Notes under the pieces: model-generated | Told to the model about the DNA's origin: nothing | Databases searched by the model: none | What the model saw: the letters and a program-made list of their open reading frames with translations, nothing else | NCBI RefSeq assembly: GCF_018860345.1 | Contig: NZ_JAHKPJ010000021.1 | Coordinates: 367,173 to 431,172 of the forward strand | DNA: 64,000 bases | DNA from: Psychrosphaera sp. F3M07 | GTDB lineage: Bacteria > Pseudomonadota > Gammaproteobacteria > Enterobacterales > Alteromonadaceae | Direction of reading: 5' to 3' | Part shown: piece by piece, positions 47,108 through 57,174 of the stretch | Numbering within the stretch: the stretch's first letter is position 1 | Layout: each line of letters opens with the position of its first letter | Position numbers and translations under genes: made by a program

Positions 47108-48505
47108 TTAGAAAACCATATACCTATCTTTACCGGCCTTTTTAGCTTGATACATCGCATCATCCGCGTCTTTTATTTCGCTTTCCAAATCTGTATTTTC
47201 TGTTACTTGCGTAACTTTTAAGCCAATACTGACGGTGATATTGATCTCATCGTCATTCTCAGTGGTAAATGAACAATTCCTAATTTCATTTAACAGTCTG
47301 TCCCCCAATTTAGAGATACATTGCTTTGAAGATACGGCGACAACAAAAGCAAATTCTTCCCCACCATGACGACAAAATGCATCTTCAGTCCTGAATGATT
47401 GAGCCAATCTATTCGCTACCACTTTAAGCACTGTATCACCGGTAACGTGTCCATATTGATCATTTATTGTTTTAAAATTATCTACATCAATAAATCCAAA
47501 CGCTAGAGTTAAATGATTACGTCTTGCTAAATGAATGACTTTTTGTGCTTGATCGATAAAATATCGGCGGTTGGGTATGTTGGTAAGTTGATCAATAAAA
47601 GCAATTTGCTCAAGTTTAACCTTAAACTTCATCAGTTCTTTTGTTCTTTCTTCCACCCGTTTCTCTAGACCCACTTTTAATGCTTTTAACTCTTCATTTT
47701 TACTTTTTAACTGCTCAATATGGAATTTCTTTTCCGACACATCTCTTTCTATGGCAACAAAATTAGTAACTTCACCAAATTTATTGGTTAGCGGCATAAT
47801 GTTCATTTCTATCCAATAAGGCCGCCCTTGTTTATCATAATTAAGCAAGGTTTCTGTGATAGCTTGATTATCTTTAAGGGCCTTATTGATGCGGTCAGTG
47901 GAGTTTTTATCAGTCAATGCCCCTTGCAGTATTCTTGGTGTTTCACCAATCACTTCTTCAGAGGTATAACCGGTAAGGGTTTCAAACGCTTTATTAACAT
48001 AAACAATTTTGGGGCCAAACGGTTTATCTATGGTAGACGCTTCGGTAATGATCACTAGGTCCTGAGTATTCTCAACAATTTCTTCAAAAGAATATAATTG
48101 TTTTTTATCCGTTATATCGTTAAAAGTCACTACCACAAAACTATCTGTGTCACTTTCCCCACGTTCTACATAAGCATTGATTAAAAACCAGCTTATCGTA
48201 TCGTTACTACTATCCACCACACCAACAACTTCATCAATTAAAGGGCTATTGAGTTGTTTTACTTTTGTCACTGGGTATTCATCTACAGACAAAATCCTGC
48301 CACTTTCATCTACGAAATGCCACTGGGGATCATAAGCAATCTTGCCTAATATTTGCGCTCGGGAGAGTCGTAATAGTCTTAATGCTACGGGATTAGCATA
48401 CAATACAGAGGTGTCCCATGAATGTATTACTACACCAATATGGGCATTATCTAACAGTCTCTTTAAATTCAAATCATTTGAAAAACCAGGTGTTTTCACA
48501 TTCAT
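47108..48505 (-). CDS. Diguanylate cyclase with two PAS domains
   Basis: A 465-residue protein with PAS domains at about 12-120 and 140-250, a coiled coil near 260-295 (KNEELKALKVGLEKRVEERT), and a GGDEF domain. The active motif is GGEEF and the inhibitory site RTED stands five residues before it, so both synthesis of c-di-GMP and feedback control should work. No EAL domain and no membrane helix. The second PAS has GETPRILQG where LOV domains have a cysteine, so it is not a flavin photosensor of the LOV kind. A hairpin sits next to the ribosome site. Confidence 0.94.
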   Translation of the reverse strand: MNVKTPGFSNDLNLKRLLDNAHIGVVIHSWDTSVLYANPVALRLLRLSRAQILGKIAYDPQWHFVDESGRILSVDEYPVTKVKQLNSPLIDEVVGVVDSSNDTISWFLINAYVERGESDTDSFVVVTFNDITDKKQLYSFEEIVENTQDLVIITEASTIDKPFGPKIVYVNKAFETLTGYTSEEVIGETPRILQGALTDKNSTDRINKALKDNQAITETLLNYDKQGRPYWIEMNIMPLTNKFGEVTNFVAIERDVSEKKFHIEQLKSKNEELKALKVGLEKRVEERTKELMKFKVKLEQIAFIDQLTNIPNRRYFIDQAQKVIHLARRNHLTLAFGFIDVDNFKTINDQYGHVTGDTVLKVVANRLAQSFRTEDAFCRHGGEEFAFVVAVSSKQCISKLGDRLLNEIRNCSFTTENDDEINITVSIGLKVTQVTENTDLESEIKDADDAMYQAKKAGKDRYMVF

Positions 48506-48519
48506 AGACTAATAACTCC

Positions 48520-48552
48520 TTTTGTAAAAAGCGTAGTTAGCTTTTTACAAAA
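48520..48552 (-). promoter_or_regulatory. 13-bp hairpin touching the ribosome site of the diguanylate cyclase gene
   Basis: Perfect 13-bp arms TTTTGTAAAAAGC (48520-48532) and GCTTTTTACAAAA (48540-48552) with a 7-nt loop. On the minus strand the 3' arm runs straight into AGGAG, the ribosome site 10-15 nt before the ATG at 48505. There is no T run after it, so it is not a normal terminator for the gene upstream. It could limit translation or stabilise the message. Confidence 0.6.
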
Positions 48553-48610
48553 AATAAAGTGCTTACTCTTTCCTTCAAAATTAAGTTAACTGTAGGTAAA
48601 AAATTTGTCG

Positions 48611-48937
48611 TTAATACTTATGACCTAAAAATCGGTCTATTAATTTTGAAATCCGCTCCATTACTTCTTCTTCTATCAGTTCAAACGTTAAATTTAGTTT
48701 ATCCAAAACCAGTACAGCCCTTTGCTGTGGTAGTGGTGCTTGATTCATCAGTAACTCTAACTCTGGTAATTTTTTATCGTAACGCGGTACTATTTTAAAT
48801 GTTAAATTAGCAAATTCTACTTTGGAAAATACCTTTTCTGCGACCACACAAAATGACTCTACGTGGTCAAGTCCATCTGGGCCTAAAGAACCGGGTTCAA
48901 CTCTTACCACTAACTTTAAATCTAACTCTTGACTCAT
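48611..48937 (-). CDS. Small protein of unknown function
   Basis: A 108-residue soluble protein, starting MSQELDLKLVVRVEPGSLGPDG, with alternating beta-like strands and a C-terminal helix (EEVMERISKLIDRFLGHKY). No cysteine cluster, signal peptide or membrane segment. It is on the same strand as, and 105 bp upstream of, the diguanylate cyclase. I do not recognise the family; composition and frame look like a genuine gene. Confidence 0.6.
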   Translation of the reverse strand: MSQELDLKLVVRVEPGSLGPDGLDHVESFCVVAEKVFSKVEFANLTFKIVPRYDKKLPELELLMNQAPLPQQRAVLVLDKLNLTFELIEEEVMERISKLIDRFLGHKY

Positions 48938-49103
48938 ACCGAGGGTAAACCTACTGAATGTTTATTTAACTATCTAAGCACAGTAATCACATTACGGCTA
49001 ACTTAATTGATATTTATTAACTGGTTATATGTTGGTGACAAAAGTAATGCACCGCGTTAATTTATATATCGACAATAATATCCAAATAATAAGTTATCCA
49101 TTT

Positions 49104-49922
49104 ATGAAATTAACAATGAGAGTGGTTGATGCATTTACTGACACTTTGTTCAAAGGTAATTCTGCAGCAGTCATAATACATAACGATTGGCTACCAGTAG
49201 TAACGATGGCAAATATAGCAGCTGAAAATAACCTTTCTGAAACTGCCTATATAAAACCAATTAACGACAATCAATTCGCGATTCGTTGGTTTTCACCGAT
49301 AACTGAAATTGATTTTTGTGGTCATGCTACCTTAGCGTCAGCGTTTGTATTATTTACTGATAATCCACATCTAAACACAATAGTATTTCATACTGATAAA
49401 GTGGGCATATTAGAAGTCAATAAAGGTGAAAATGGCATTATCGTAATGCAATTTCCTAATTTAAAACCTACGATTGCAGAGCATATTCCTCTAGCTTTGC
49501 TAGATGCTATTTCTATTAAACCCAAACAAGTTTTAAAAAACCAACAAGCTTATTTTGTAATATGTGAAACAGAACACGAAGTACTCAATATTACACGCAA
49601 TAACGACTTATTAAAGACATTAGACCCTTATGATTTAGTTGTCACAGCACAAGCTAAGTCCAATAATTTTGCTGACTATGATTTTGTTTCTCGCTACTTT
49701 TGGCCAGCCAATGGCGGTGATGAAGATCCCGTAACCGGTTCTATTCACGCTGGACTAGCGCCTTATTGGGCTGCGGAATTGGGTAAAAACAAACTGGTCG
49801 CTCTACAAGCCTCAAAACGCCAAGGTGTTTTACATTGTGAAATTGATAATTCAAACGGCAAAGATGTTGTGATCATATCTGGTCAAGCTGTGTTGTATAT
49901 GCAAGGTGAGATACACGTTTAG
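49104..49922 (+). CDS. PhzF family isomerase/epimerase-like protein
   Basis: A 272-residue protein from the ATG at 49104 (MKLTMRVVDAFTDTLFKGNS), which fits the family start; the frame is open upstream to 49029. NLSETAYI contains the conserved catalytic Glu, EIDFCGHATLASAFVLF is the second signature, and ANGGDEDPVTGSIHAGLAPY the third. PhzF-type enzymes isomerise diene amino acids or related compounds; most family members have unknown substrates. Confidence 0.93.
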   Translation: MKLTMRVVDAFTDTLFKGNSAAVIIHNDWLPVVTMANIAAENNLSETAYIKPINDNQFAIRWFSPITEIDFCGHATLASAFVLFTDNPHLNTIVFHTDKVGILEVNKGENGIIVMQFPNLKPTIAEHIPLALLDAISIKPKQVLKNQQAYFVICETEHEVLNITRNNDLLKTLDPYDLVVTAQAKSNNFADYDFVSRYFWPANGGDEDPVTGSIHAGLAPYWAAELGKNKLVALQASKRQGVLHCEIDNSNGKDVVIISGQAVLYMQGEIHV

Positions 49923-49939
49923 TATTTTCATTGACCAAT

Positions 49940-50254
49940 TTACATAAACCAAACACCAAGGTTTACCTTACAATCTATGCTGTCCAAAGCCATATGAATG
50001 ACCAAGCCGATACCGATTAAACGCATCGGCTTAACAAAACACATTGCAATGTACGCAAATACTAAAGGCAATTGGTGTAAGGGATGAAATCCAATACTGC
50101 AGCGTAGTGGGTCATATATTGGCGTTGCTAATAAATGGTCAACATCCACCAGCATAGTTAACATCATTATTAACAATGCTTTTTGCCAATCATCTCTGAA
50201 AAATACCCAAGCAATAACCAATGGAACTAAAAAGTGTAAAAAAAGGTGGAACAT
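49940..50254 (-). CDS. DUF6122-type small membrane protein
   Basis: A 104-residue protein with four hydrophobic segments and conserved-looking polar residues: HFLVPLVIAW, MLVDVDHLLATP, CSIGFHPLHQLP and IHMALDSIDC. The His/Asp pattern (D-D-H, H-x-x-H, H-x-x-x-D) is like a membrane-bound metal-dependent hydrolase. I recall this as DUF6122 with moderate confidence. It converges with the phzF gene. Function unknown. Confidence 0.75.
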   Translation of the reverse strand: MFHLFLHFLVPLVIAWVFFRDDWQKALLIMMLTMLVDVDHLLATPIYDPLRCSIGFHPLHQLPLVFAYIAMCFVKPMRLIGIGLVIHMALDSIDCKVNLGVWFM

Positions 50255-50401
50255 AAAAGAGGCTCTTCCATTAATAATTTGTCGTCTGAGTTAATAGTGA
50301 TGATACTCATACATAGGCTGCTAGATTAATTTGTCATTTTGAAATGTAAACAAAAGAAATAACAATTAAGGTTATCTCTCATATTTAGTTAACCATTAAG
50401 C

Positions 50402-50410
50402 TGTTATAAT
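50402..50410 (+). promoter_or_regulatory. Extended -10 promoter of dbpA
   Basis: TGTTATAAT combines a TGN extension with a perfect TATAAT (50405-50410), followed at once by the GC-rich CGCGCC. No good -35 is visible at 16-18 bp. The start codon is 41 bp downstream. A GC-rich discriminator is typical of promoters under stringent control. Confidence 0.65.
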
Positions 50411-50450
50411 CGCGCCAATTTTATTGTTCGCATACATCTAGGGTACTACT

Positions 50451-51836
50451 TTGACACAAACATCATTTTCATCATTGGCACTTAAACCAGACTTGGTAAG
50501 TAATTTAGCCACTCTTGATTATAACGAAATGACTCCAATTCAAGCGCAAAGTTTACCTTTGATCATTGACGGTAAAGACGTTATTGCCCAAGGCAAAACC
50601 GGTTCTGGTAAAACGGCTGCCTTTGGTTTGGGTCTGTTACAAAACTTAGATGTAAAACGTTTTCGTATTCAGTCATTGGTATTATGCCCTACCCGTGAAC
50701 TTGCTGACCAAGTAGCAAAAGAAATTAGAAAGTTAGCCCGTGGTATCCACAACATTAAAGTATTAACCCTTTGTGGTGGCGTACCTATGGGACCTCAAAT
50801 TGGATCATTAGAGCACGGTGCACATATCATAGTTGGTACACCAGGACGCATACTTGACCATTTAGATCGTGGTCGTTTAAACCTAGATAACTTAAATACA
50901 TTAGTGTTAGACGAAGCTGACAAAATGTTGGAAATGGGTTTCCAAGATGCGGTAGATGCCATTATCGACTTAGCTCCTAAAAACAGACAATCTTTGTTAT
51001 TTAGTGCCACCTTCCCAGATCAAATTAAAGGCATTGCAGGTAAGTTACTTAAAGACCCAGTAATGGTTAAAGTAGAGTCTACTCATTCTGGGACTAGCAT
51101 AGATCAACAATTCTTTAATGTTGATAACAATGACGCACGTAAACAAGCCATTCAGCTTTTGTTAATGCAATACCAGCCTGAGTCTTGTGTGATTTTCTGT
51201 AATACCAAAATAGAAACCGTTGAAGTAACAGACTTTTTGTTAGATTCAGGCTTTAGTGCAATTGAATTAAACGGTGATTTAGAACAAAGAGACAGAGATC
51301 AAACTTTGGTACGTTTTGCTAATAAGAGTATTTCAATATTAGTAGCAACGGATGTTGCCTCTCGTGGATTGGACATAGACAACTTAGATGCCGTAATCAA
51401 CTACCAATTAGCCCATGATGCCGATACCCATGTTCACCGTATTGGTAGAACAGGTCGTGCTGGTAGCAAAGGGGTTGCTTGCAGTTTGTTTACTAATAAA
51501 GATTCATACAAGGTAGTGGAAATCGAAGACTACATGGATATCCGCATAAAAGAGTCTGAATTACCTGATGCGTCTGTTTTAGAAAAAGAAATCTTTGAAC
51601 CGCAAATGGCGACCCTTCGCATTGATGGCGGTAAAAAACATAAAGTACGTCCAGGTGATATCCTTGGAGCACTTACAGGTAAAGACGGCATTGCGGGTAA
51701 AGACGTTGGTAAAATCAACGTATTGGATTTTTGCGCTTATGTTGCTGTGCATAAATCGGTTGCTAAAGACGCCCTACACAAGTTAGAAAAAGGCAAATTA
51801 AAAGGCCGTAGTTTTAGAGCTTGGCGCATACGTTAA
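50451..51836 (+). CDS. dbpA: DbpA, DEAD-box RNA helicase for 50S assembly
   Basis: A 461-residue helicase (457 in E. coli). AQGKTGSGKTAAFGLGLLQN is motif I, VLDEADKMLEMGF motif II, SATF motif III, and HRIGRTGRAG motif VI. The C-terminal domain (DGGKKHKVRPGDILGALTG) binds hairpin 92 of 23S rRNA. The start is TTG at 50451 with AGGG 8 nt upstream; no nearby ATG fits. It is preceded by an extended -10 promoter. Confidence 0.95.
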   Translation: MTQTSFSSLALKPDLVSNLATLDYNEMTPIQAQSLPLIIDGKDVIAQGKTGSGKTAAFGLGLLQNLDVKRFRIQSLVLCPTRELADQVAKEIRKLARGIHNIKVLTLCGGVPMGPQIGSLEHGAHIIVGTPGRILDHLDRGRLNLDNLNTLVLDEADKMLEMGFQDAVDAIIDLAPKNRQSLLFSATFPDQIKGIAGKLLKDPVMVKVESTHSGTSIDQQFFNVDNNDARKQAIQLLLMQYQPESCVIFCNTKIETVEVTDFLLDSGFSAIELNGDLEQRDRDQTLVRFANKSISILVATDVASRGLDIDNLDAVINYQLAHDADTHVHRIGRTGRAGSKGVACSLFTNKDSYKVVEIEDYMDIRIKESELPDASVLEKEIFEPQMATLRIDGGKKHKVRPGDILGALTGKDGIAGKDVGKINVLDFCAYVAVHKSVAKDALHKLEKGKLKGRSFRAWRIR

Positions 51837-51934
51837 ACTCATTTGTTCTTTTTAATCAATGAACATTAGGCTAATAGTTAACTACTTATACGTGGTTAAC
51901 TATTAGACCAACAATATACAAATCCGTTTTAGTG

Positions 51935-52477
51935 CTAAAGGCACTTCCTATGTAATTCTATCGTAGATATTTTGTTAAATTTAACGCCTTCCATGACAAA
52001 TACATCTTCCGTTATCCACTGACAATTATCACCTCGGTGATTATCTCTTGTGGTCACTATTAAATTTCCATCAGCAGATTTAGATACAACTATATATGCC
52101 ATAGAAGAACTAAACGTGACATCAAAATCAGCAGTAAATTGGTCAGCGCCACGTTGGGTGGCTAACAGTCTGACTATGGTCGTATGACCTCCCGCTTTGC
52201 TGGTGACTTTAATAATTTGATTTAACTCTTTGTGCCAAAAACGTTCAATCCCCACAACAAAGCCGTTTATTTCAACACTAGAGTCCGGTTTTCCTTTTAA
52301 TTGTATTTTTGATTGGTTCGTTGGCATGCAAGTCGAATAATGATTATTTAAGCTCTGTTCCCTATATATCTCATAGTTCCCTATAAAAGCATCAAGTTTG
52401 GCTGTACAAGTGCTCTTGACTTCAGAAGCATGAGTGAATATTGATAATAAAGAAATGACAATAATTAAATAGTGCAT
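51935..52477 (-). CDS. Secreted protein of unknown function
   Basis: A 180-residue protein with a signal peptide (MHYLIIVISLLSIFTHASEV, probable cleavage after HAS). The mature part has several cysteines that may pair (STCTAKLD, STCMPTNQ, DNCQWIT, HRKCL) and a beta-rich look with many Thr and Ser. The family is not recognised. It converges with dbpA and lies alone. Confidence 0.65.
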   Translation of the reverse strand: MHYLIIVISLLSIFTHASEVKSTCTAKLDAFIGNYEIYREQSLNNHYSTCMPTNQSKIQLKGKPDSSVEINGFVVGIERFWHKELNQIIKVTSKAGGHTTIVRLLATQRGADQFTADFDVTFSSSMAYIVVSKSADGNLIVTTRDNHRGDNCQWITEDVFVMEGVKFNKISTIELHRKCL

Positions 52478-52694
52478 TTTGTAGAAATTTTCTCGTGTCG
52501 TTTATAAAAAGTTTCTAATCTTGATAATCATAAAAACTTTATAATTCATTGAATAGCCTAACAATAATTAAATCACCTCATAACTACAACTAATCATTTA
52601 CCACGCCTAAATCTTCCCGAAAATGTTAATGCACTTATAACTCTTTAATAAATATATTAAGAAACAGATTTGTTTAATTAATCGACAGTGAAGG

Positions 52695-52723
52695 TCGACT
52701 TTAGAGTTAATGCTCTGTATAAT
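52695..52723 (+). promoter_or_regulatory. Promoter of ybiT with GC-rich discriminator
   Basis: -35 TCGACT (52695-52700, four of six) and perfect -10 TATAAT (52718-52723) with a 17-bp spacer, followed by GCGCGCGC. The GC discriminator suggests growth-rate or ppGpp control. It explains most of the 323-bp gap after the secreted-protein gene; the rest (52478-52690) shows nothing I can name. Confidence 0.75.
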
Positions 52724-52800
52724 GCGCGCGCTCTAGTTGGCAATAACTGGCATTCAGATCAGTTATGGTTCTGCAAGCCCCACATATCAGGAAATACCCT

Positions 52801-54405
52801 TTGATCACTACCGCAAATATCACCATGCAATTTGGCGCTGTGCCATTATTTGAAAACATCTCGGCTCAGTTTGGCCATGGCAACCGTTACGGTTTAATTG
52901 GTGCCAATGGTTGTGGCAAATCAACCTTTATGAAGATCTTAAGTGGTGCGCTATCGCCATCTTCAGGCAATGTTTCCATTACTCCAGGTAATAAATTAGG
53001 GGTATTAAGTCAGGATCAGTTCGCATTTGAACAATACTCAGTAGTTGACACCGTTATTATGGGCGACACTAAATTATGGGAAATCAAACAAGAACGTGAC
53101 CGTATCTATTCTTTACCAGAAATGTCTGAAGAAGATGGAATGAAAGTCGCCAACCTTGAAACTGAATTTGCTGAAATGGACGGTTATACCGCAGAGTCTC
53201 GTGCCGGTGATATCTTATTAGAAGCTGGTATAGATGAAGAGTTTCATTTTGGCTTAATGAGCCAAGTGGCACCGGGTTATAAAGTCCGAGTGTTATTAGC
53301 TCAAGCCCTATTCTCAAATCCTGATATCTTATTATTAGACGAACCTACCAATAACTTGGATATACATTCAATCAATTGGTTGGCAGACGTGTTAAACCAA
53401 CGTAAATGCACAATGATCATCATTTCCCATGACCGTCATTTTCTTAACTCTGTTTGTACACATATGGCTGACATTGATTATGGTGAATTACGTATATATC
53501 CAGGTAATTACGAATACTTTGTTGAAGCGTCATCGTTAATTCGTGAACAGCTGTTATCAGAAAACGACAAAAAAAGTGCTGAAATTGCTGAGTTAACAGC
53601 CTTTGTTGCCCGTTTTGGTGCTAATGCGTCAAAAGCAAAACAAGCCAGTTCACGTGCTAAAAAGCTAGATAAAATTGAATTGTCAGAAGTTAAATCTTCT
53701 AGTCGTCGTACCCCTTCAATCGCGATTAAACAAGATCGTAAATTACATCGCCAAGTTCTTATTTTAGAAGAGTTAGGACATGGTTATGATGAAGGTCCAT
53801 TATTTAAAAACGGTAACTTAATTCTTGAAGCCGGTGCCAAGCTTGCTGTGATTGGTGAAAATGGCGCAGGTAAAACGACGTTCTTACGTTGTTTGATTGA
53901 CGAGATCAAAGCAAATAACGGTGTGGTTAAATGGTCTGAAAACGCCACTATCGGTTACTGCCCGCAAGACAGCACAACAGATTTTGATTGCGATTTAAGT
54001 TTATTCGACTGGTTAAGTCAATGGCGCACCAAAAAACATGACGATCTTCAAGTTCGTGCCATGTTAGGTCGCCTGTTATTCACCGCCGATGACTTCGAAA
54101 AGAAAGTGAAAGTTTGTTCTGGTGGTGAGAAAAACAGACTCTTATTTGGTAAATTAATGATGATGGACTTAAACGTGTTAGTCATGGATGAACCTACCAA
54201 CCATTTAGATATGGAATCAATTGAAGCACTTAACCATGCGTTAAAAGAATTTGACGGTACGCTTATATTTGTCAGCCATGACACCCAATTTGTATCCTCT
54301 TTGGCCACGCATGTTATTGAGATCAAAGATAGCAGCATGGATATATTCCACGGTTCTTATCGTGAATACCGCGCAAGTCAAAAGCTAAAAAACAAAGCTG
54401 CTTAG
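52801..54405 (+). CDS. ybiT: YbiT-type ABC-F ATPase (ribosome-associated)
   Basis: A 534-residue protein from a TTG at 52801, preceded by AGGAA at 7 nt; an upstream ATG at 52765 is less likely. It has two ABC domains: [13 protein letters not shown] near residue 40 and [13 protein letters not shown] near 355, with [11 protein letters not shown] and [10 protein letters not shown]. The linker and [13 protein letters not shown] match YbiT (530 residues in E. coli). ABC-F proteins bind the ribosomal E site and adjust elongation. A clear terminator follows. Confidence 0.95.
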   Translation: MITTANITMQFGAVPLFENISAQFGHGNRYGLIGANGCGKSTFMKILSGALSPSSGNVSITPGNKLGVLSQDQFAFEQYSVVDTVIMGDTKLWEIKQERDRIYSLPEMSEEDGMKVANLETEFAEMDGYTAESRAGDILLEAGIDEEFHFGLMSQVAPGYKVRVLLAQALFSNPDILLLDEPTNNLDIHSINWLADVLNQRKCTMIIISHDRHFLNSVCTHMADIDYGELRIYPGNYEYFVEASSLIREQLLSENDKKSAEIAELTAFVARFGANASKAKQASSRAKKLDKIELSEVKSSSRRTPSIAIKQDRKLHRQVLILEELGHGYDEGPLFKNGNLILEAGAKLAVIGENGAGKTTFLRCLIDEIKANNGVVKWSENATIGYCPQDSTTDFDCDLSLFDWLSQWRTKKHDDLQVRAMLGRLLFTADDFEKKVKVCSGGEKNRLLFGKLMMMDLNVLVMDEPTNHLDMESIEALNHALKEFDGTLIFVSHDTQFVSSLATHVIEIKDSSMDIFHGSYREYRASQKLKNKAA

Positions 54406-54428
54406 CTTTATACGAATTAACCATAAAT

Positions 54429-54452
54429 AAGCCATCGTACGATGGCTTTTTT
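54429..54452 (+). terminator. Terminator after ybiT
   Basis: A 20-bp palindrome AAGCCATCGTACGATGGCTT (54429-54448) followed by a run of T. It also faces murI, which converges, and may end it as well. Confidence 0.88.
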
Positions 54453-54488
54453 TATACGTTACATTAAATATTAATATTAACTAGTGTA

Positions 54489-55349
54489 TTAGTGAGCTAA
54501 CTCAATAGTGTTGACGTCTATGGGTGTTCCCCATAACAAACTAAATAGACCATTTAACTTGATGCCGGCAGATAAGTCCGCGCTTTCTAGTTTAGTACTA
54601 AGAAACTCTAATTTACTTTGATCATTTACGTCTTCACATGGACTAACATAAATACCTTTATTTAATATCCCTCTTGTTTCCAACTGACGTTTTAATTCTA
54701 AACAAACAGGCATAGACGGCTCTATAATAGTCACAGGCTTAGACGTTAACTCGTTTATGCATTGGCTAATACTGTGAATTAAAAATGCATAATGGGTACA
54801 ACCTAATACCAAGTGATCTATCCCCTTTTCAATTAAAGGTTTGATATAAGACTTTACCGCTTGTCGAGTGTATTCTGTGTTAAGTTGACCTTGTTCCACC
54901 AAGTCCACAAACAAAGGACAAGGGACAAGCTCCACCTGAACTTTATCTTCAAACCGAGCCTTTAATCGTAATAATGAATCACTGTTAATCGTCTGCTGCG
55001 TTGCTAACAATCCAACTAATCCTGTTTTACTCATTTGAGATGCCGGTTTTAACGCAGGCTCTACTCCAATAATTGGGATGTCGGTTAATGTGCGTAGATA
55101 AGAGATGGTATGCACCGTAGCCGTATTACAAGCGACAACGATAGCTTTACAGCCACGTTTAATAAAATATTCCACAATTAAACTAGTTCGTTGCTTAAGA
55201 ATGTCTGTGGCTTTATTACCATAAGGGCTAAATTGATGATCGGCTATGTAAATGAGCTGTTCGCCCGGCATTATATTTTGAATCGTTTTTGCGATGGACA
55301 AGCCACCCACTCCCGAATCAAAGATCCCTATAGGGGATTGTTGTGTCAT
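54489..55349 (-). CDS. murI: MurI, glutamate racemase
   Basis: A 286-residue enzyme making D-glutamate for peptidoglycan. Motifs: GIFDSGVGGLS (active Asp), VVACNTATVHT (first catalytic Cys) and LGCTHYAFL (second catalytic Cys). I chose the ATG at 55349 (MTQQSPIGIFDSG), which has AGGA about 10 nt upstream, over the one at 55373 that has no ribosome site. The usual THYPFL is THYAFL here. It lies alone on the minus strand. Confidence 0.95.
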   Translation of the reverse strand: MTQQSPIGIFDSGVGGLSIAKTIQNIMPGEQLIYIADHQFSPYGNKATDILKQRTSLIVEYFIKRGCKAIVVACNTATVHTISYLRTLTDIPIIGVEPALKPASQMSKTGLVGLLATQQTINSDSLLRLKARFEDKVQVELVPCPLFVDLVEQGQLNTEYTRQAVKSYIKPLIEKGIDHLVLGCTHYAFLIHSISQCINELTSKPVTIIEPSMPVCLELKRQLETRGILNKGIYVSPCEDVNDQSKLEFLSTKLESADLSAGIKLNGLFSLLWGTPIDVNTIELAH

Positions 55350-55584
55350 TAATTGTATTTCCTGCAACTTCATTTAGCTTAATTCAAAATACGCTCTATT
55401 TTTGAATTAACGCTCATTGTCGTATATTTCCCATTGTTAACCTTAACCATGTTACTTGTTGATGTTTAAAATTGATATTGTATAAATAGTTAATTTTAAA
55501 TTTCTCGTTGTTTTCCTTTGCTATCAAATTTAGATAAAGGCATGATCACACCATATAAGTATTTAACATCTAATAAGAATTATT

Positions 55585-56406
55585 ATGAAAATCATCTCTT
55601 TTAATATAAATGGCATTCGAGCCCGTATTCATCAACTTGCTGCATTAATTGAAAAACACAATCCAGATATTATTGGATTACAAGAAACCAAAGCTCACGA
55701 CGATGTATTTCCTTTTGAAGAGGTTGAAGCCTTAGGTTATACCCCTATCATTCATGGTCAGAAAGCACATTATGGTGTCGCTATGTTGGTACGTAATGAT
55801 GTAGCAGCGCGAATGACACACTCACAAAAAGGCTTCCCTACCGATAACGAAGATCATCAAAAACGTATGGTTATGGTCACAGTAACGACAGAAATGGGCA
55901 ACAAAATAACCGTGCTTAATGGCTACTTCCCGCAAGGAGAAGCAATTGATCATCCGGTAAAATTTCCATACAAAAGACAGTTTTATTCTGACTTGATGAA
56001 TTACTTAATTAGCCATGAAGATGCCAGTGAAAATGTTGTAGTAATGGGCGATATAAATATCTCCCCAACGGATTTAGACATTGGTATTGGTGAACCCAAT
56101 AGAAAACGTTGGTTAAAAACCGGCAAATGTTCATTCCAACCAGAAGAACGTGAATGGTTGAAAACATTAATGGATTGGGGATTTAAAGATACATTCAGAG
56201 AACAACACCCTACTACGGATGATAGATATTCATGGTTTGACTACCGTTCTAAAGGCTTTGACGATAACCGTGGATTACGTATAGATGTTGTTTTAGCTAC
56301 GCATGGTCTAAACGATAAATGTACTGACACCGGTATAGATTACGAATTACGTGGAATAGAAAAACCATCTGATCATGCGCCAATTTGGTCAGTATTTGAT
56401 ATTTAA
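55585..56406 (+). CDS. xthA: Exonuclease III
   Basis: A 273-residue AP endonuclease and 3' exonuclease (268 in E. coli). [43 protein letters not shown] and [11 protein letters not shown] carry the metal and catalytic residues. It repairs abasic sites and oxidative damage. It precedes a YceI gene by 17 bp, which may be cotranscribed. Confidence 0.96.
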   Translation: MKIISFNINGIRARIHQLAALIEKHNPDIIGLQETKAHDDVFPFEEVEALGYTPIIHGQKAHYGVAMLVRNDVAARMTHSQKGFPTDNEDHQKRMVMVTVTTEMGNKITVLNGYFPQGEAIDHPVKFPYKRQFYSDLMNYLISHEDASENVVVMGDINISPTDLDIGIGEPNRKRWLKTGKCSFQPEEREWLKTLMDWGFKDTFREQHPTTDDRYSWFDYRSKGFDDNRGLRIDVVLATHGLNDKCTDTGIDYELRGIEKPSDHAPIWSVFDI

Positions 56407-56423
56407 AGATAAAAGGAATAACA

Positions 56424-57020
56424 ATGAAATTAACACCTAAGTTAACGTCACGTTTGTCATTATTACTATTAACATTAGTATCTGCTTCAAGCTTTGCTGA
56501 TTGGACACTTAACAATGATAAATCTAATTTAAACTTTATTTCAGTTAAAAAGTCGAGCATTGTAGAAGTTCATCACTTCTCACAATTAGCCGGTTCAGTT
56601 AAAGACTCGTCAGGGAAAGCCAATATAGAGATCAATTTGGCCAGTGTAGAAACATTGATCCCTATCCGTAATGAACGCATACAATCTTTATTGTTTCAAA
56701 CCAACATGTATCCTAAGGCAAGTATAAGTGCCGACATTAATGTTGCAGATGTTAATCAATTAAAACCTGGTGAGTCGTTCAAAACTAAGCAAACCTTAGT
56801 TTTAGATTTACATGGAGTGAAAGATGAATTGGTTGCAGATATTCAGGTCACTAAGTTAATGAATAATTCACTAAATGTTAGTTCGCTAAAACCCGTTGTA
56901 TTAAAGGCTGCTGATTTTAAATTGGTAGAAGGCATTAATGATCTTAGAGATATTGCAAGCTTGCCATCTATCACCACTCAAATACCAGTTACCTTTAATT
57001 TAGTATTTGATATAAATTAA
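56424..57020 (+). CDS. YceI family periplasmic lipid-binding protein
   Basis: A 198-residue protein with a signal peptide (MKLTPKLTSRLSLLLLTLVS, then ASSFAD) and a lipocalin-like YceI barrel: WTLNNDKSNLNFISVKKSSI, FSQLAGSVKD and RNERIQSLLF. Such proteins bind isoprenoid chains in the periplasm. AGGAAT stands a few nt before the ATG. A strong terminator follows. Confidence 0.93.
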   Translation: MKLTPKLTSRLSLLLLTLVSASSFADWTLNNDKSNLNFISVKKSSIVEVHHFSQLAGSVKDSSGKANIEINLASVETLIPIRNERIQSLLFQTNMYPKASISADINVADVNQLKPGESFKTKQTLVLDLHGVKDELVADIQVTKLMNNSLNVSSLKPVVLKAADFKLVEGINDLRDIASLPSITTQIPVTFNLVFDIN

Positions 57021-57091
57021 CCATTAAAAACATAATCCCTACTACAACGAACCAAAGATAACGTTTAATTCTTTGCTTTGGCTTAATAATA

Positions 57092-57126
57092 AAAGGCTGT
57101 CGTTACTTCCAACGACAGCCTTTTTT
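57092..57126 (+). terminator. Terminator after the YceI gene
   Basis: A perfect 13-bp stem AAAGGCTGTCGTT (57092-57104) and AACGACAGCCTTT (57111-57123) with a 6-nt loop and T run. It lies about 72 bp past the YceI stop. Confidence 0.93.
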
Positions 57127-57174
57127 AGTGGATAAATGATATGCCCCCATAATTAACTAGGGTGGGTCTTAGTA

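Noticed and set aside
47108-48505. LOV photosensor domain in the diguanylate cyclase
   Set aside because: The second PAS has the LOV-like spacing GETPRILQG but lacks the flavin-binding cysteine.
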